Below, in pieces: positions 8,770-16,878 of a stretch of DNA of 64,000 bases. A model generated the notes under the pieces. It was given only the letters and a program-made list of their open reading frames with translations. It did no database searches and had not been told where the DNA came from. The DNA is from Catellatospora sp. IY07-71. Its GTDB lineage: Bacteria; Actinomycetota; Actinomycetes; Mycobacteriales; Micromonosporaceae. A program made the position numbers and the translations under genes. The first letter of the stretch is position 1. The number at the start of each line of letters is the position of its first letter. Where the stretch lies: contig NZ_AP023360.1 in NCBI RefSeq assembly GCF_018326265.1, positions 1,479,501 through 1,543,500 of the forward strand. Reading direction: 5' to 3'.

Positions 8770-8775
8770 TAGGGT
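8770..8775 (+). promoter_or_regulatory. Putative -10 box of dnaB (TAGGGT)
   Basis: TAGGGT fits the actinobacterial TANNNT -10 pattern and lies 32 bases before the dnaB GTG, leaving room for a short leader containing GAGGGGGG. No good -35 was found. DnaA bound to the boxes just upstream could act on this promoter. Confidence 0.4.
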
Positions 8776-8807
8776 CAATCGAATCGGTTCGTGAGGGGGG
8801 TGGCGCC

Positions 8808-10211
8808 GTGACGTCAGTCGGTGACGGCGTGCGGGGACAGTTCACCGCTGTCCAGCCGGCGACCCCTGCCGCGGAGCAGGTGCCCTTCGAGAAGACCCCG
8901 CCGCAGGACGTCGCGGCCGAGCAGTGCGTGCTCGGCGGCATGATGCTCTCGAAGGACGCGATCGCGGACGTCGTCGAGATCCTGCGCGCGAACGACTTCT
9001 ACAAGCCCGCGCACTCCACGGTCTTCGAGGCGATCCTCGGCCTCTACGGCCGCGGCGAGCCCGCCGACGCGATCACCGTTGCGGCGACCCTGGAGAGCGC
9101 AGGCGACCTGGGCCGTATCGGCGGCGCGCCGTACCTGCACACGCTCATCTCGGCGGTGCCGACCGCGGCCAACGCCTCCTACTACGCCCGGATCGTCGGC
9201 GAGCGCGCGGTGCTGCGCCGCCTGGTCGAGGCAGGCACGAAGATCGTGCAGCTCGGCTACGGCTCCGCCGCCGGGTCCGGCCGCGACGTGGACGACGTCG
9301 TCGACATGGCCCAGCAGGCCATCTACGACGTCACCGAGCGCCGCGCCAGCGAGGACTTCGCGATCCTGGCCGACATGATCCAGCCGACGCTCGACGAGAT
9401 CGAGGCGGTCGGCGCCGCCGACGGCAGCATGCGTGGCGTGCCCACCGGCTTCAGCGACCTGGACCGCCTGCTCAGCGGCCTCCAGCCGGGCCAATTGATC
9501 ATCGTGGCCGGCCGACCTGGTCTTGGAAAGTCAACGGCGTCAATGGACTTTGCCCGCCACGCTGCGGTTCGCGCCAACATGGCCAGCGCCATCTTCTCGC
9601 TGGAAATGTCGAAGACCGAGATCGTGATGCGTCTGCTGTCCGCCGAGGCCCGCGTGCCGCTGCACGTGCTGCGCTCCGGCCAGCTGTCCGACGACGACTG
9701 GACCAAGCTCGCCCGCTGCATGGGCGAGATCTCCGAGGCGCCGGTCTTCGTCGACGACACGCCCAACATGAACCTGATGGAGATCCGGGCCAAGGCCCGG
9801 CGGCTCAAGCAGCGCCACGACCTGAAGCTCATCGTGGTCGACTACCTCCAGCTGATGAGCTCGCCGAAGAAGACGGAGAGCCGCCAGCAGGAGGTCTCCG
9901 AGCTGTCCCGTGGCCTCAAGCTGCTGGCCAAGGAGGTCGAGTGCCCGGTGATCGCGGTCAGCCAGCTGAACCGTGGTCCCGAGCAGCGCACCGACAAGCG
10001 GCCGCAGCTCTCCGACCTGCGTGAGTCCGGCTCGATCGAGCAGGACGCCGACGTCGTGATCCTGCTGCACCGCGACGACTACTACGACAAGGAGTCGCCG
10101 CGCGCGGGCGAGGCGGACTTCATCGTGGCCAAGCACCGTAACGGCCCGACGGACACCATCACCGTCGCCGCGCAGCTGCACTTCTCACGCTTCGTCGACA
10201 TGGCCCTGTGA
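8808..10211 (+). CDS. dnaB: Replicative DNA helicase DnaB
   Basis: A 467-residue hexameric 5'-3' helicase of the replication fork. The N-terminal primase-interaction domain starts at PPQDVAAEQCVLGGMM. The RecA-like motor has Walker A GRPGLGKS (about 235-242), a Walker B with IVVDYLQLM, and the end motif QDADVVILLHRDDYY. There is no intein, although DnaB is a frequent intein host in actinobacteria. The GTG start is preceded by GAGGGGGG at suitable spacing; a GTG 17 bases upstream is an alternative. It follows the DnaA-box cluster and is the last conserved gene of the rpsF-dnaB neighbourhood. Confidence 0.97.
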   Translation: MTSVGDGVRGQFTAVQPATPAAEQVPFEKTPPQDVAAEQCVLGGMMLSKDAIADVVEILRANDFYKPAHSTVFEAILGLYGRGEPADAITVAATLESAGDLGRIGGAPYLHTLISAVPTAANASYYARIVGERAVLRRLVEAGTKIVQLGYGSAAGSGRDVDDVVDMAQQAIYDVTERRASEDFAILADMIQPTLDEIEAVGAADGSMRGVPTGFSDLDRLLSGLQPGQLIIVAGRPGLGKSTASMDFARHAAVRANMASAIFSLEMSKTEIVMRLLSAEARVPLHVLRSGQLSDDDWTKLARCMGEISEAPVFVDDTPNMNLMEIRAKARRLKQRHDLKLIVVDYLQLMSSPKKTESRQQEVSELSRGLKLLAKEVECPVIAVSQLNRGPEQRTDKRPQLSDLRESGSIEQDADVVILLHRDDYYDKESPRAGEADFIVAKHRNGPTDTITVAAQLHFSRFVDMAL

Positions 10212-10247
10212 CCGGTCCGGGTCAACGGGACCGATAGGTTCGGCGGC

Positions 10248-10640
10248 ATGCGCCGGCAGTGGGACGTGCTCGCGGTGATCTCCGCGGGCGGGGTGCTGGG
10301 CGCGCTGGGCCGCTACACGCTGAGCCTGGCGGTGCCGGGCTCGCCCACCGGGTTCCCGTGGGGGATCTTCTGGGTCAACGTGACCGGCTGCGCGCTCATC
10401 GGCGTGCTGATGGTGCTGGTCAACGAGGTGTGGCCGGGGCGCCGGCTGCTGCGGCCGTTTCTGGGCACCGGCGTGCTTGGCGGGTTTACCACCTTCTCCA
10501 CCTATACCGTCGACATCGTGCGGTTGATCGATTCCGGTGCGCCCGCGGTCGCGGTGGCGTATCTGGTGAGCACGGTGCCGGCGGCGCTGGCGGCGGTGTA
10601 CTGCGGGACGGTGGTGACCCGGTGGCTGGTGCGGCGGTGA
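10248..10640 (+). CDS. crcB: Fluoride channel subunit CrcB/Fluc, copy 1
   Basis: A 130-residue membrane protein of the Fluc family, four-helix subunits that dimerise in antiparallel fashion to export fluoride. Diagnostic strings are [13 protein letters not shown], the pore Asn in FWVNVTGC, and [11 protein letters not shown], where the two Phe and the Ser/Thr track line the ion path. It overlaps the following DUF190 gene (GTGA) and belongs to a three-gene cassette with a second crcB copy, so the channel is probably a heterodimer. No fluoride riboswitch can be placed in the 36 bases after dnaB. Confidence 0.95.
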   Translation: MRRQWDVLAVISAGGVLGALGRYTLSLAVPGSPTGFPWGIFWVNVTGCALIGVLMVLVNEVWPGRRLLRPFLGTGVLGGFTTFSTYTVDIVRLIDSGAPAVAVAYLVSTVPAALAAVYCGTVVTRWLVRR

Positions 10641-10945
10641 AGGGCCTGCGGCTGACGATCCTGGTCGGCGAGGACGACCGGTGGCGGCACCGGCCGATGT
10701 ACACCGAACTCGTGCACCGGGCGCACGCGGCCGGGCTGGCCGGGGCCACGGTGCTGCGCGGGGTGGAGGGCTTCGGCACGCACTCGCGCATCCATACCGA
10801 CCGGCTGCTGTCGCTGGCCGAGGAACTGCCGATGATGGTGCTCATCGTGGACGCGGAGGAGCGCATCCGCGCGTTCCTGCCGCAGCTCGCCGAGCTGGGC
10901 CTGGAGGGGCTGGTCATGCTCGACCCGGTCGAGGTGATCCGGTGA
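10637..10945 (+). CDS. DUF190 protein of the crcB cassette
   Basis: A 102-residue cytosolic protein of the DUF190 family, which has a small ferredoxin-like, PII-like fold. Typical strings are [33 protein letters not shown] and [11 protein letters not shown]. Its GTG overlaps the crcB stop and its stop overlaps the next crcB start (GTGA), so the three proteins are made in coupled fashion. DUF190 genes often accompany crcB and are presumed to modulate the channel, but no biochemical role is established. Confidence 0.9.
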   Translation: MKGLRLTILVGEDDRWRHRPMYTELVHRAHAAGLAGATVLRGVEGFGTHSRIHTDRLLSLAEELPMMVLIVDAEERIRAFLPQLAELGLEGLVMLDPVEVIR

Positions 10946-11304
10946 CGGTGCTGCTGGTGGCGCTCGGCGCGGCGGTGGGTGCACCGCTGCGCTACCTCGT
11001 CGACCGGGCGGTGCAGTCCCGGCACGACTCGGTGTTCCCGTGGGGGACCCTGGTCGTGAACGTGGCGGGCTCGTTCGTGCTGGGCCTGCTGGCGGGGGGT
11101 ACGGTCGCCGGGGCGGTGCCCGGGTCGCTGATGTTCCTGCTGGGCACCGGCTTCTGCGGCGCGCTCACCACGTACTCGACCTTCGGCTACGAGACGCTAC
11201 GGCTGGCCGAGACCGGTGCGACGGGCCTCGCCGTCCTCAACGTCGCGGTCAGCGCCACCCTCGGACTGGGCGCCGCCGCAGCCGGCTATCTGCTCGCCTC
11301 CTGA
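10942..11304 (+). CDS. crcB: Fluoride channel subunit CrcB/Fluc, copy 2
   Basis: A 120-residue Fluc subunit with four hydrophobic segments. Diagnostic residues are [22 protein letters not shown] with the pore Asn, and [15 protein letters not shown]. It differs clearly from copy 1 in its loops and charge pattern, as expected for paired subunits that insert in opposite orientation. The GTG overlaps the DUF190 stop. Last gene of the cassette; it converges on the GT87-like gene. Confidence 0.95.
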   Translation: MTVLLVALGAAVGAPLRYLVDRAVQSRHDSVFPWGTLVVNVAGSFVLGLLAGGTVAGAVPGSLMFLLGTGFCGALTTYSTFGYETLRLAETGATGLAVLNVAVSATLGLGAAAAGYLLAS

Positions 11305-11499
11305 TCACCCCGGGCCCACCGCCTGCCCGCCGCTCCCCTCGCGCCACGCTCCGCTCGCGGCGGCTTGCCCGGCCAGCGTGCCTCGCCCGGCCATCACGGC
11401 TCGCGCGGCTCGCCCGGCTTGCGCGGTTGGAGCGGCGGGCTGCGGTGATCACGGTGGCAGGGTGGTGACACGCCGTCGAACACGTCCATAAGTTCATGA

Positions 11500-12900
11500 T
11501 CAACGCGAAGGGGGTGGCCGGAGGGGGAGGGCCCACAGGGCCAGCGCCACGGGGTAGAGGAGGTAGCCGAAGCGGGTGGAGGGCATGAGGACGATGGCGG
11601 TGAGCAGGCCGGTGGCGCTGATGAGGGCGGCGGTGCCGGCGTCGCGGGGCGGGTGGCGCAGCAGCCAGAGGCCGATGGCCAGGCCCGCGAGCAGCAGCAG
11701 GAGCAGCGCGACGGTGCGTCCGCCGGGCACGTGCCGGGCGATCAGCCAGCCCAGCAGCGGTGAGGCGGCGGGGCTGGTGACCAGGCCGTGGCCGGTCGGG
11801 AAGCGGATCACGTTCTCCACGAACGCGGCGCTGTCCACCAGCAGCGCGGGGATCAGGGCCAGCACGGGCAGCCCGGCCGCGCCCGCGGCGTAACGGCCGC
11901 CGGAGCGGCGGACCAGGGCGTACGCCCCGAGGACCAGCGCGATCGGCCAGGCCAGCAGCTTCATCGCGGCGGCGGCGCCCATGGCGATCCCGGACCAGCC
12001 GAAGCGGCCGCGCGCGGCGAGCGCGAAGGCGAGCAGGCACAGCGCGAGCACGGGCAGGTCGTCGCCGCCGGTGGCGAGGGTCAGCGCGCACAGTGGCAGC
12101 ACGGTGGCGGCCTGCAGAGCGCGTACCAGCAGCGCGTCGCGGGCCGCGGTGCCGTCGCGCAGCAGCCGCGCGGCGAGCAGCAGGGCCACCGCGGTCGCCA
12201 CGGCGAACCAGACCCGCGCGTCGGTCCACCAGGCCGGGCCGAACACCGCCCGGGGCAGCCCGAACACCGCCATGCCCGGCTGGTACGGCGTGTACCCGAG
12301 CAGCGGCTCCGGCAGCGCGGCGATGCCGTCGCGCCCGAGGTATGGCGTGCCGGTGTCGAGCAGCCGCCGCGCCGACTCCTCGACGACGAGCACCTCCTCC
12401 TGCGCCCGCCCGAGCACCCCGCCGGCCCGCTGCACCGCCTGCATGACCAGCGGCACCACCGCCACCGCGACCCATACCCCCGCGGTCGTCCACGCCCGGC
12501 CGGCCACCCCGGCGACGGCTCCGATCCCGCCGGACCCGCCCGTGATCGTTCGACTTGCCTGGCAATCGGGCGTATCTTGCGCGCACTTTCGCCCATGTGC
12601 CAGGCAAGTCGAACGATCTTGGCGGGCGGGGCGGCGGCGGTGGAGGACGAGGTGGGCCACCGTGAGGAGGGTGGCGGCGAGGTAGCCCCAGAGGGCGACG
12701 GCGCCCCAGGCGCGGTGCGCGGCGAGGGTGGAGCCGCTCGCGGTGGACCAGGCGAACAGGGCCGACAGGGCGTACAGGCCGAGATCGGCGGCGAGGCCAC
12801 CGGCGGCGTGGTCGACGCGGCGCCAGAGCCGGCCGGCGGCACCTGGGCGGGGCAGGTCGGACGAGGGTGCGTCCTGGGTGGTGTCGGCGGGTCGGCTCAC
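11500..12900 (-). CDS. GT87/DUF2029-like membrane glycosyltransferase with in-frame palindromic insertion
   Basis: A 466-residue protein with about eleven hydrophobic segments. The loop GYTPYQPGMAVFGLPR and the pattern AMGAAAAMKLLAWPIAL fit GT87-type polyprenyl-phosphate mannose transferases of the actinobacterial envelope. The GTG at 12900 overlaps the stop of the GGDEF-EAL gene (GTGA), so the two are translationally coupled. Residues 95-119 are encoded entirely by a 75-base palindromic element (12544-12618) and read DRSTCLAHGRKCAQD and onwards, a Cys-rich hydrophilic insertion unlike the rest of the protein. It falls in a loop between membrane helices, which may be why it is tolerated. Confidence is good for the membrane protein and moderate for the enzyme class. 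Confidence 0.75.
   Translation of the reverse strand: MSRPADTTQDAPSSDLPRPGAAGRLWRRVDHAAGGLAADLGLYALSALFAWSTASGSTLAAHRAWGAVALWGYLAATLLTVAHLVLHRRRPARQDRSTCLAHGRKCAQDTPDCQASRTITGGSGGIGAVAGVAGRAWTTAGVWVAVAVVPLVMQAVQRAGGVLGRAQEEVLVVEESARRLLDTGTPYLGRDGIAALPEPLLGYTPYQPGMAVFGLPRAVFGPAWWTDARVWFAVATAVALLLAARLLRDGTAARDALLVRALQAATVLPLCALTLATGGDDLPVLALCLLAFALAARGRFGWSGIAMGAAAAMKLLAWPIALVLGAYALVRRSGGRYAAGAAGLPVLALIPALLVDSAAFVENVIRFPTGHGLVTSPAASPLLGWLIARHVPGGRTVALLLLLLAGLAIGLWLLRHPPRDAGTAALISATGLLTAIVLMPSTRFGYLLYPVALALWALPLRPPPSR
12544..12618. repeat. 75-bp palindromic element inserted in a coding sequence
   Basis: A perfect 21-bp inverted repeat (12544-12564 and 12598-12618, beginning GATCGTTCGACTTGCC) flanks a 33-base centre that itself contains CGGGCG/CGCCC symmetry. 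The length is a multiple of three and the frame of the host gene stays open through it. Flanking CCCGCC and GGCGGG extend the symmetry outwards. Related in style to the element at 6121-6187. Confidence 0.85.
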
Positions 12901-15446
12901 GCCGTGGAGTCTGACACCCGCCCGCCGCCGGCGGCACCCGTGGGGCCGGACTGCCGGGCGGCGCGGCCGGGGCTGCGCTTGGCGGGCAGCCGCACCACGG
13001 CCTTGGGGTCGTGCAGCGGCTCGGCGAGCCGGACCGTGCCGTCGCCCGCGCCGACCAGGTCCAGGATCTCGGCCAGCGGCATCGGCTTGGCGAACAGGTG
13101 ACCCTGCCCGGCGGTGCAGCCCAGGTCCCACAGCAGGCGGCGCTGGCTGTCGCGCTCCACGCCCTCGGCGACGACGAGCAGGTCGAGGTGGCGGCCGAGT
13201 TCGACGGTGGACCGGACGACCGCGGCGGAGCTGGGCGTGTTCTCCATCTGCATGACGAACGAGCGGTCGATCTTCAGCTCGGTGGCGGGCACCCGGGGCA
13301 GCACGGACAGGGAGGAGTAGCCGGTGCCGAAGTCGTCGAGGGCGATCGCGCAGCCCAGCTCCATCAGCTCGGCCAGCACCTTGTCCACGATGTCCAGCTG
13401 GCTCACGGTGTGCGACTCGGTCAGCTCCAGCACCAGGGCGTCGCCGGGCAGGCCGTGGTCGTCCAGGCGGCGGGTGACCAGGGCGGGCAGGCGGCGGTCG
13501 AGCAGGCTGCGCGGGGAGATGTTGACCGCGACCGGCCACCGGCAGCCCAGCTCGCGCCAGCGGGCGGCCCCGGCCAGGGCCTGGTCCAGCACCGCGTCGG
13601 TGAACGCGGTGAGCAGCCCCGAGCGCTCGATGGGTTCGAGGAAGCTGCGCGGGTCGACCATGCCCTTGTCGGGGTGCTGCCAGCGGGCCAGGGCCTCGGC
13701 GCCGATCACCTCGCCCCCGGCGAGGTCGACGATGGGCTGGAACTGGAGGGTGAACTCCTTCTCGGCCACCGCGCGGGGCAGCATGCCGCCGACGACGAGC
13801 CGGCCGCGGTCGGCGGTGTCGTCCTCGCGGGCGTAGACCGCGACCACGCGGCCGGTGCGCTTGGCCTGGTACATGGCGATGTCGGCGCGGCGCAGCAGCT
13901 CGACGAAGCCGCCGCGCGACGGGGCGACTGCCACGCCCGCGCCCGCGCTGACGACCAGGGGCATGCCGTCGACGTCGACCGGCTCATGCAGGACGGCCAG
14001 CAGGTTCTCCGCGCGGTGCTGGGCCAGCGCGGGGGCGGGCAGGCCGCGGTAGAGGACCGCGAACTCGTCGCCGCCGAGCCGGGTGACCAGAGCCTCGGAT
14101 CCGGCGGCCTCCTCGAGCCGGCGGGCCACGGTGATCAGGACCTGGTCGCCGGCGGTGTGGCCGAGCGCGTCGTTGACGTCTTTGAAGTGGTTGAGGTCCA
14201 GCACCAGCAGCGCGGTGACGCCGCGGCCGCGCTGCCGCCGGTCGAGCGCGTCCTCGGCCTCCAGCTGCAGCCGGCGCCGGTTGGGCAGGCCGGTGAGCAG
14301 GTCGTGGGTGGCGTCGTGCTGGTGCTGCCCAGCCAGCTGCTCCAGCTGGGCGTACGAGGTCGCGTTGCGGATCGCGGTGCACAGCGCCCCGGCGAACGCC
14401 CGCAGCGTGAACTGCTCCCGCTCGGACAGCGCGACCGGCACGTGGAAGCACAGCCGCAGCTCGCCGACGCGCTCCCCGTCCGGCTCGCCGATCAGCGGCA
14501 CGACCGCCGTGGTGCGCGCGTCGACGGCGGCCTCGTCGGGCGCGCCGTGGTAGGTGATCCCCTGATGCGTGCCGCGCACGAGCTGCTGTGCGCCGTCGAG
14601 GGATACGTCGATCTCGACCGTCTCGGCGGAGAACAGCCGGGCCCCGTTGCGGACGGCGGTGTGCAGCACCGTCTCCATCTGCACCACGTTCATGGCGTCG
14701 GTCGCCTCGGCCAGCTGCTGCCAGGCCAGCCGCTCCGCGCGGGCGCGCAGCTTGCCGCGGTAAGTCAGCTGGAGGCTGAGCACGATCAGCGGGATCGCCA
14801 CCAGCAGGCCGGGCTCCTCGGCCAGCACCGCGAGGGCGAGCACCGCGACGGCGAAGCGCACGAACGCCGACGCCCAGGTGAGGTCGAGGTTCGACAGGAA
14901 GCGGTCCTTGACGCTGGTGCCGGTGGCCAGGGCGAGCACCGGGATCGCGATCAGGTCGTCGGCCAGCACGAGCCCGGCGTACGCGAGCGCCAGCGGGCCG
15001 AGGCTGTCCAGCGGCCGGTCGGCGACTCCCCCGGCCGCGGTGAGGATCAGCCCGGCGAGTCCGCAGGTGATCGACTCCTTGGCCACGCCGAACACGAACT
15101 TGATGCCGCGCAGCTTGTGGATCGACTTGGCGATGGTGACGGCGACGGCGGTGGCCAGCACGGCCCACGGCAGGGGCAGCATCACCACGGCGACCAGCAT
15201 CGCCGAGTCGGTCCAGGAGATGTCGTGGTTGGTGGACCTGATCCGGACCCGGACGTAGGTCACGCCGGCGATCGCGATGATCAGCGCCAGGGCGCCGACC
15301 CGCACCGCGAGGCCGGAGCTGAACTCCGTGTACGCCACGCCGACGAGGGCGGCGACCAGGACACCGAGGGCCACACACGCAACTAGACCGACGAGCAGCC
15401 GGAGCTGCCGATCGGTCTGCTGCGAGGGTGCGGTCTGGGCGGCCAC
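12897..15446 (-). CDS. Membrane-bound GGDEF-EAL cyclic-di-GMP enzyme
   Basis: An 849-residue protein. About 1-230 form seven or eight transmembrane segments (MASE-like sensor). About 255-370 resemble a GAF domain. GGDEF follows with an intact signature LGGDEFAVLYRG (458-462), then EAL with EALARW (584-586) and the further catalytic residues in NISPRS, ELTES, DDFGTGYSS, KIDRSF and AEGVER. Both cyclase and phosphodiesterase sites therefore look active, so the protein could make and break cyclic-di-GMP, with the membrane part as sensor. GTG start with GGAAGAGG upstream. Its stop overlaps the GT87-like gene, suggesting coupled expression; the Tad pilus locus lies about 6 kb away. Confidence 0.95.
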   Translation of the reverse strand: MAAQTAPSQQTDRQLRLLVGLVACVALGVLVAALVGVAYTEFSSGLAVRVGALALIIAIAGVTYVRVRIRSTNHDISWTDSAMLVAVVMLPLPWAVLATAVAVTIAKSIHKLRGIKFVFGVAKESITCGLAGLILTAAGGVADRPLDSLGPLALAYAGLVLADDLIAIPVLALATGTSVKDRFLSNLDLTWASAFVRFAVAVLALAVLAEEPGLLVAIPLIVLSLQLTYRGKLRARAERLAWQQLAEATDAMNVVQMETVLHTAVRNGARLFSAETVEIDVSLDGAQQLVRGTHQGITYHGAPDEAAVDARTTAVVPLIGEPDGERVGELRLCFHVPVALSEREQFTLRAFAGALCTAIRNATSYAQLEQLAGQHQHDATHDLLTGLPNRRRLQLEAEDALDRRQRGRGVTALLVLDLNHFKDVNDALGHTAGDQVLITVARRLEEAAGSEALVTRLGGDEFAVLYRGLPAPALAQHRAENLLAVLHEPVDVDGMPLVVSAGAGVAVAPSRGGFVELLRRADIAMYQAKRTGRVVAVYAREDDTADRGRLVVGGMLPRAVAEKEFTLQFQPIVDLAGGEVIGAEALARWQHPDKGMVDPRSFLEPIERSGLLTAFTDAVLDQALAGAARWRELGCRWPVAVNISPRSLLDRRLPALVTRRLDDHGLPGDALVLELTESHTVSQLDIVDKVLAELMELGCAIALDDFGTGYSSLSVLPRVPATELKIDRSFVMQMENTPSSAAVVRSTVELGRHLDLLVVAEGVERDSQRRLLWDLGCTAGQGHLFAKPMPLAEILDLVGAGDGTVRLAEPLHDPKAVVRLPAKRSPGRAARQSGPTGAAGGGRVSDSTA

Positions 15447-15702
15447 GTCGGACCTCTTCCGTCAGAGACAGATGGTCGTGAGTCGCCAACAGCCTAAGCG
15501 ATTCTCAGTGCCAGTCGTGGGTTCGCATCTGCCAGTCCTCCGTCTCGCCCGCTGCTTGTCAAGCTCTGCTGCAGAGCGTAGTTTCTTGACGGTCGAATTC
15601 TAGGGATGCATTCACATTTCAAATATTCAAGGCGATTTATCACGGTTGGTGGTGGATCGCCTACGCGCTGTGTTCGCCTCCCATCGTCTCCCGCGAAGCA
15701 AC

Positions 15703-15708
15703 TAGGCT
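15703..15708 (+). promoter_or_regulatory. -10 box of a leaderless promoter (moaC-mogA)
   Basis: TAGGCT fits TANNNT and ends six bases before the GTG, so transcription would begin at or next to the start codon. No Shine-Dalgarno sequence is present. The stretch from 15593 to 15650 upstream is unusually AT-rich for this genome. Confidence 0.55.
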
Positions 15709-15714
15709 CATGTC

Positions 15715-16746
15715 GTGACAGAAGGAACAGCTCCTACCTCACCTCACCTGACGCATGTGGACGAACGTGGGCAAGCGCGGATGGTCGACGTGGCGGGCAA
15801 AGAGATCACGCTGCGTACAGCGGTGGCTGCCGGACGCGTGGTCACCACGCGTGAGGTCCTGGACCTGCTGGTCGGCGAGGGCGTGCCGAAGGGCGACGCG
15901 CTCGGGGTGGCCCGGCTCGCCGGCATCATGGCCGCCAAGCGCACCCCCGAACTCGTTCCGCTGTGCCACCCCATCGCCATCCATGGCGTCACCGTCGACC
16001 TGACCGTCACCGGCGACGGCGTCGAGATCGCCGCGACCGTGCGCACCGCCGACCGCACCGGCGTCGAGATGGAGGCGCTGACCTGCGTCGCGGCGGCCGG
16101 GCTCGCGCTCATCGACATGATCAAGGCGGTGGATCCCGCGGCGTCCATCCAGGACGTGCGGGTGCTGCGCAAGGAGGGCGGCAAGACCGGCCTCTGGGAG
16201 CGCGGAGCCATGAGCGCCATTTCCCAGGAGAAGCCGCGGCCAAACAGCGGGGCGCCCAAGGTCCGCGTCATCGTCGCGTCGACCCGCGCCGCCACCGGGG
16301 TGTACGCCGACACCGGCGGCCCGCTGCTCGCCGGCGGCCTGCGGGAGTTCGGCTGCGAGGTGGGCGAGGTCGTCGTGGTGCCCGACGGCGAGCCGGTGCG
16401 GCGGGCGCTGCGCGACGCGCTGGCCGAGCGGCCGGACGCGATCGTCACCACCGGCGGCACCGGCATCAGCCCGACCGACCGCACTCCCGACGTGACCAGG
16501 TCACTGCTCGACTACGAGGTGCCCGGCATCGCCGACGCGGTGCGCGCCGCCGGGGCCACTCCCCTGGCCGCGCTGTCCCGCGGCGTCGCGGGCGTGGCCG
16601 GGCGCACCCTCATCGTCAACCTGCCCGGCTCCACCGGCGGCGTACGCGACGGCCTGGCCGTGCTCGCGAAGGTGCTCCCGCACGCGGTGGAGCAGCTGCG
16701 CGGCGCGGACCATCCGGCGTCATCCGGTGGAAACGCCCACGACTAG
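15715..16746 (+). CDS. moaC: MoaC-MogA fusion, molybdopterin biosynthesis
   Basis: A 343-residue bifunctional protein. Residues 1-165 are MoaC (cyclic pyranopterin monophosphate synthase accessory protein), with LVPLCHPI, GVEMEALTCVAAAGLALIDM and the end KEGGKTGLW. Residues 181-330 are MogA/MoaB, the molybdopterin adenylyltransferase, with TTGGTGISPTDRTPD and LPGSTGGVRDG. The enzymes act at the first and third stages of cofactor synthesis, so the fusion is organisational rather than channelling consecutive steps. It appears to be read from a leaderless GTG. Followed by a small frame and moeA. Confidence 0.95.
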   Translation: MTEGTAPTSPHLTHVDERGQARMVDVAGKEITLRTAVAAGRVVTTREVLDLLVGEGVPKGDALGVARLAGIMAAKRTPELVPLCHPIAIHGVTVDLTVTGDGVEIAATVRTADRTGVEMEALTCVAAAGLALIDMIKAVDPAASIQDVRVLRKEGGKTGLWERGAMSAISQEKPRPNSGAPKVRVIVASTRAATGVYADTGGPLLAGGLREFGCEVGEVVVVPDGEPVRRALRDALAERPDAIVTTGGTGISPTDRTPDVTRSLLDYEVPGIADAVRAAGATPLAALSRGVAGVAGRTLIVNLPGSTGGVRDGLAVLAKVLPHAVEQLRGADHPASSGGNAHD

Positions 16747-16749
16747 GGT
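16744..16749 (+). promoter_or_regulatory. -10 box of a possible leaderless promoter before moeA
   Basis: TAGGGT overlaps the stop of the moaC-mogA gene and ends six bases before an ATG at 16756. It would allow moeA-moaE to be transcribed separately from the fusion gene. Confidence 0.4.
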
Positions 16750-16755
16750 CGAACC

Positions 16756-16878
16756 ATGAGCGGGCACGGCGTGCGCACCGCGGCCGCGCCGGGCACCGCA
16801 CCGTCCGCGGGCGCGGCGGCGCGCCGCCGTGACGGCCGCGCCGGAGCCGCCGACCAGAGTTTCGAGGAGGACGTGTGA
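16756..16878 (+). CDS. Possible 40-residue leader peptide coupled to moeA
   Basis: A short frame starting at the ATG placed by the leaderless -10 at 16744. It is rich in Ala, Gly and Arg and ends QSFEEDV. Its TGA overlaps the moeA GTG (GTGTGA), so translation of it would deliver ribosomes to moeA. The GAGGAGGA near its end also serves as the moeA ribosome site, so part of the frame may be accidental. No similarity recognised; coding status unproven. Confidence 0.35.
   Translation: MSGHGVRTAAAPGTAPSAGAAARRRDGRAGAADQSFEEDV

Noticed and set aside
10212-10247. Fluoride riboswitch before crcB
   Set aside because: Only 36 bases separate dnaB from crcB, too few for the crcB-motif pseudoknot, and its conserved sequence is missing.
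11305-11499. Tandem repeat or CRISPR-like array of GGCTCGCCCGG-type units
   Set aside because: The units are degenerate, unevenly spaced and GC-driven; there are no regular spacers or cas genes.
13011-15386. Long plus-strand frame opposite the GGDEF-EAL gene
   Set aside because: Antisense shadow with biased composition; the minus strand has complete catalytic motifs.
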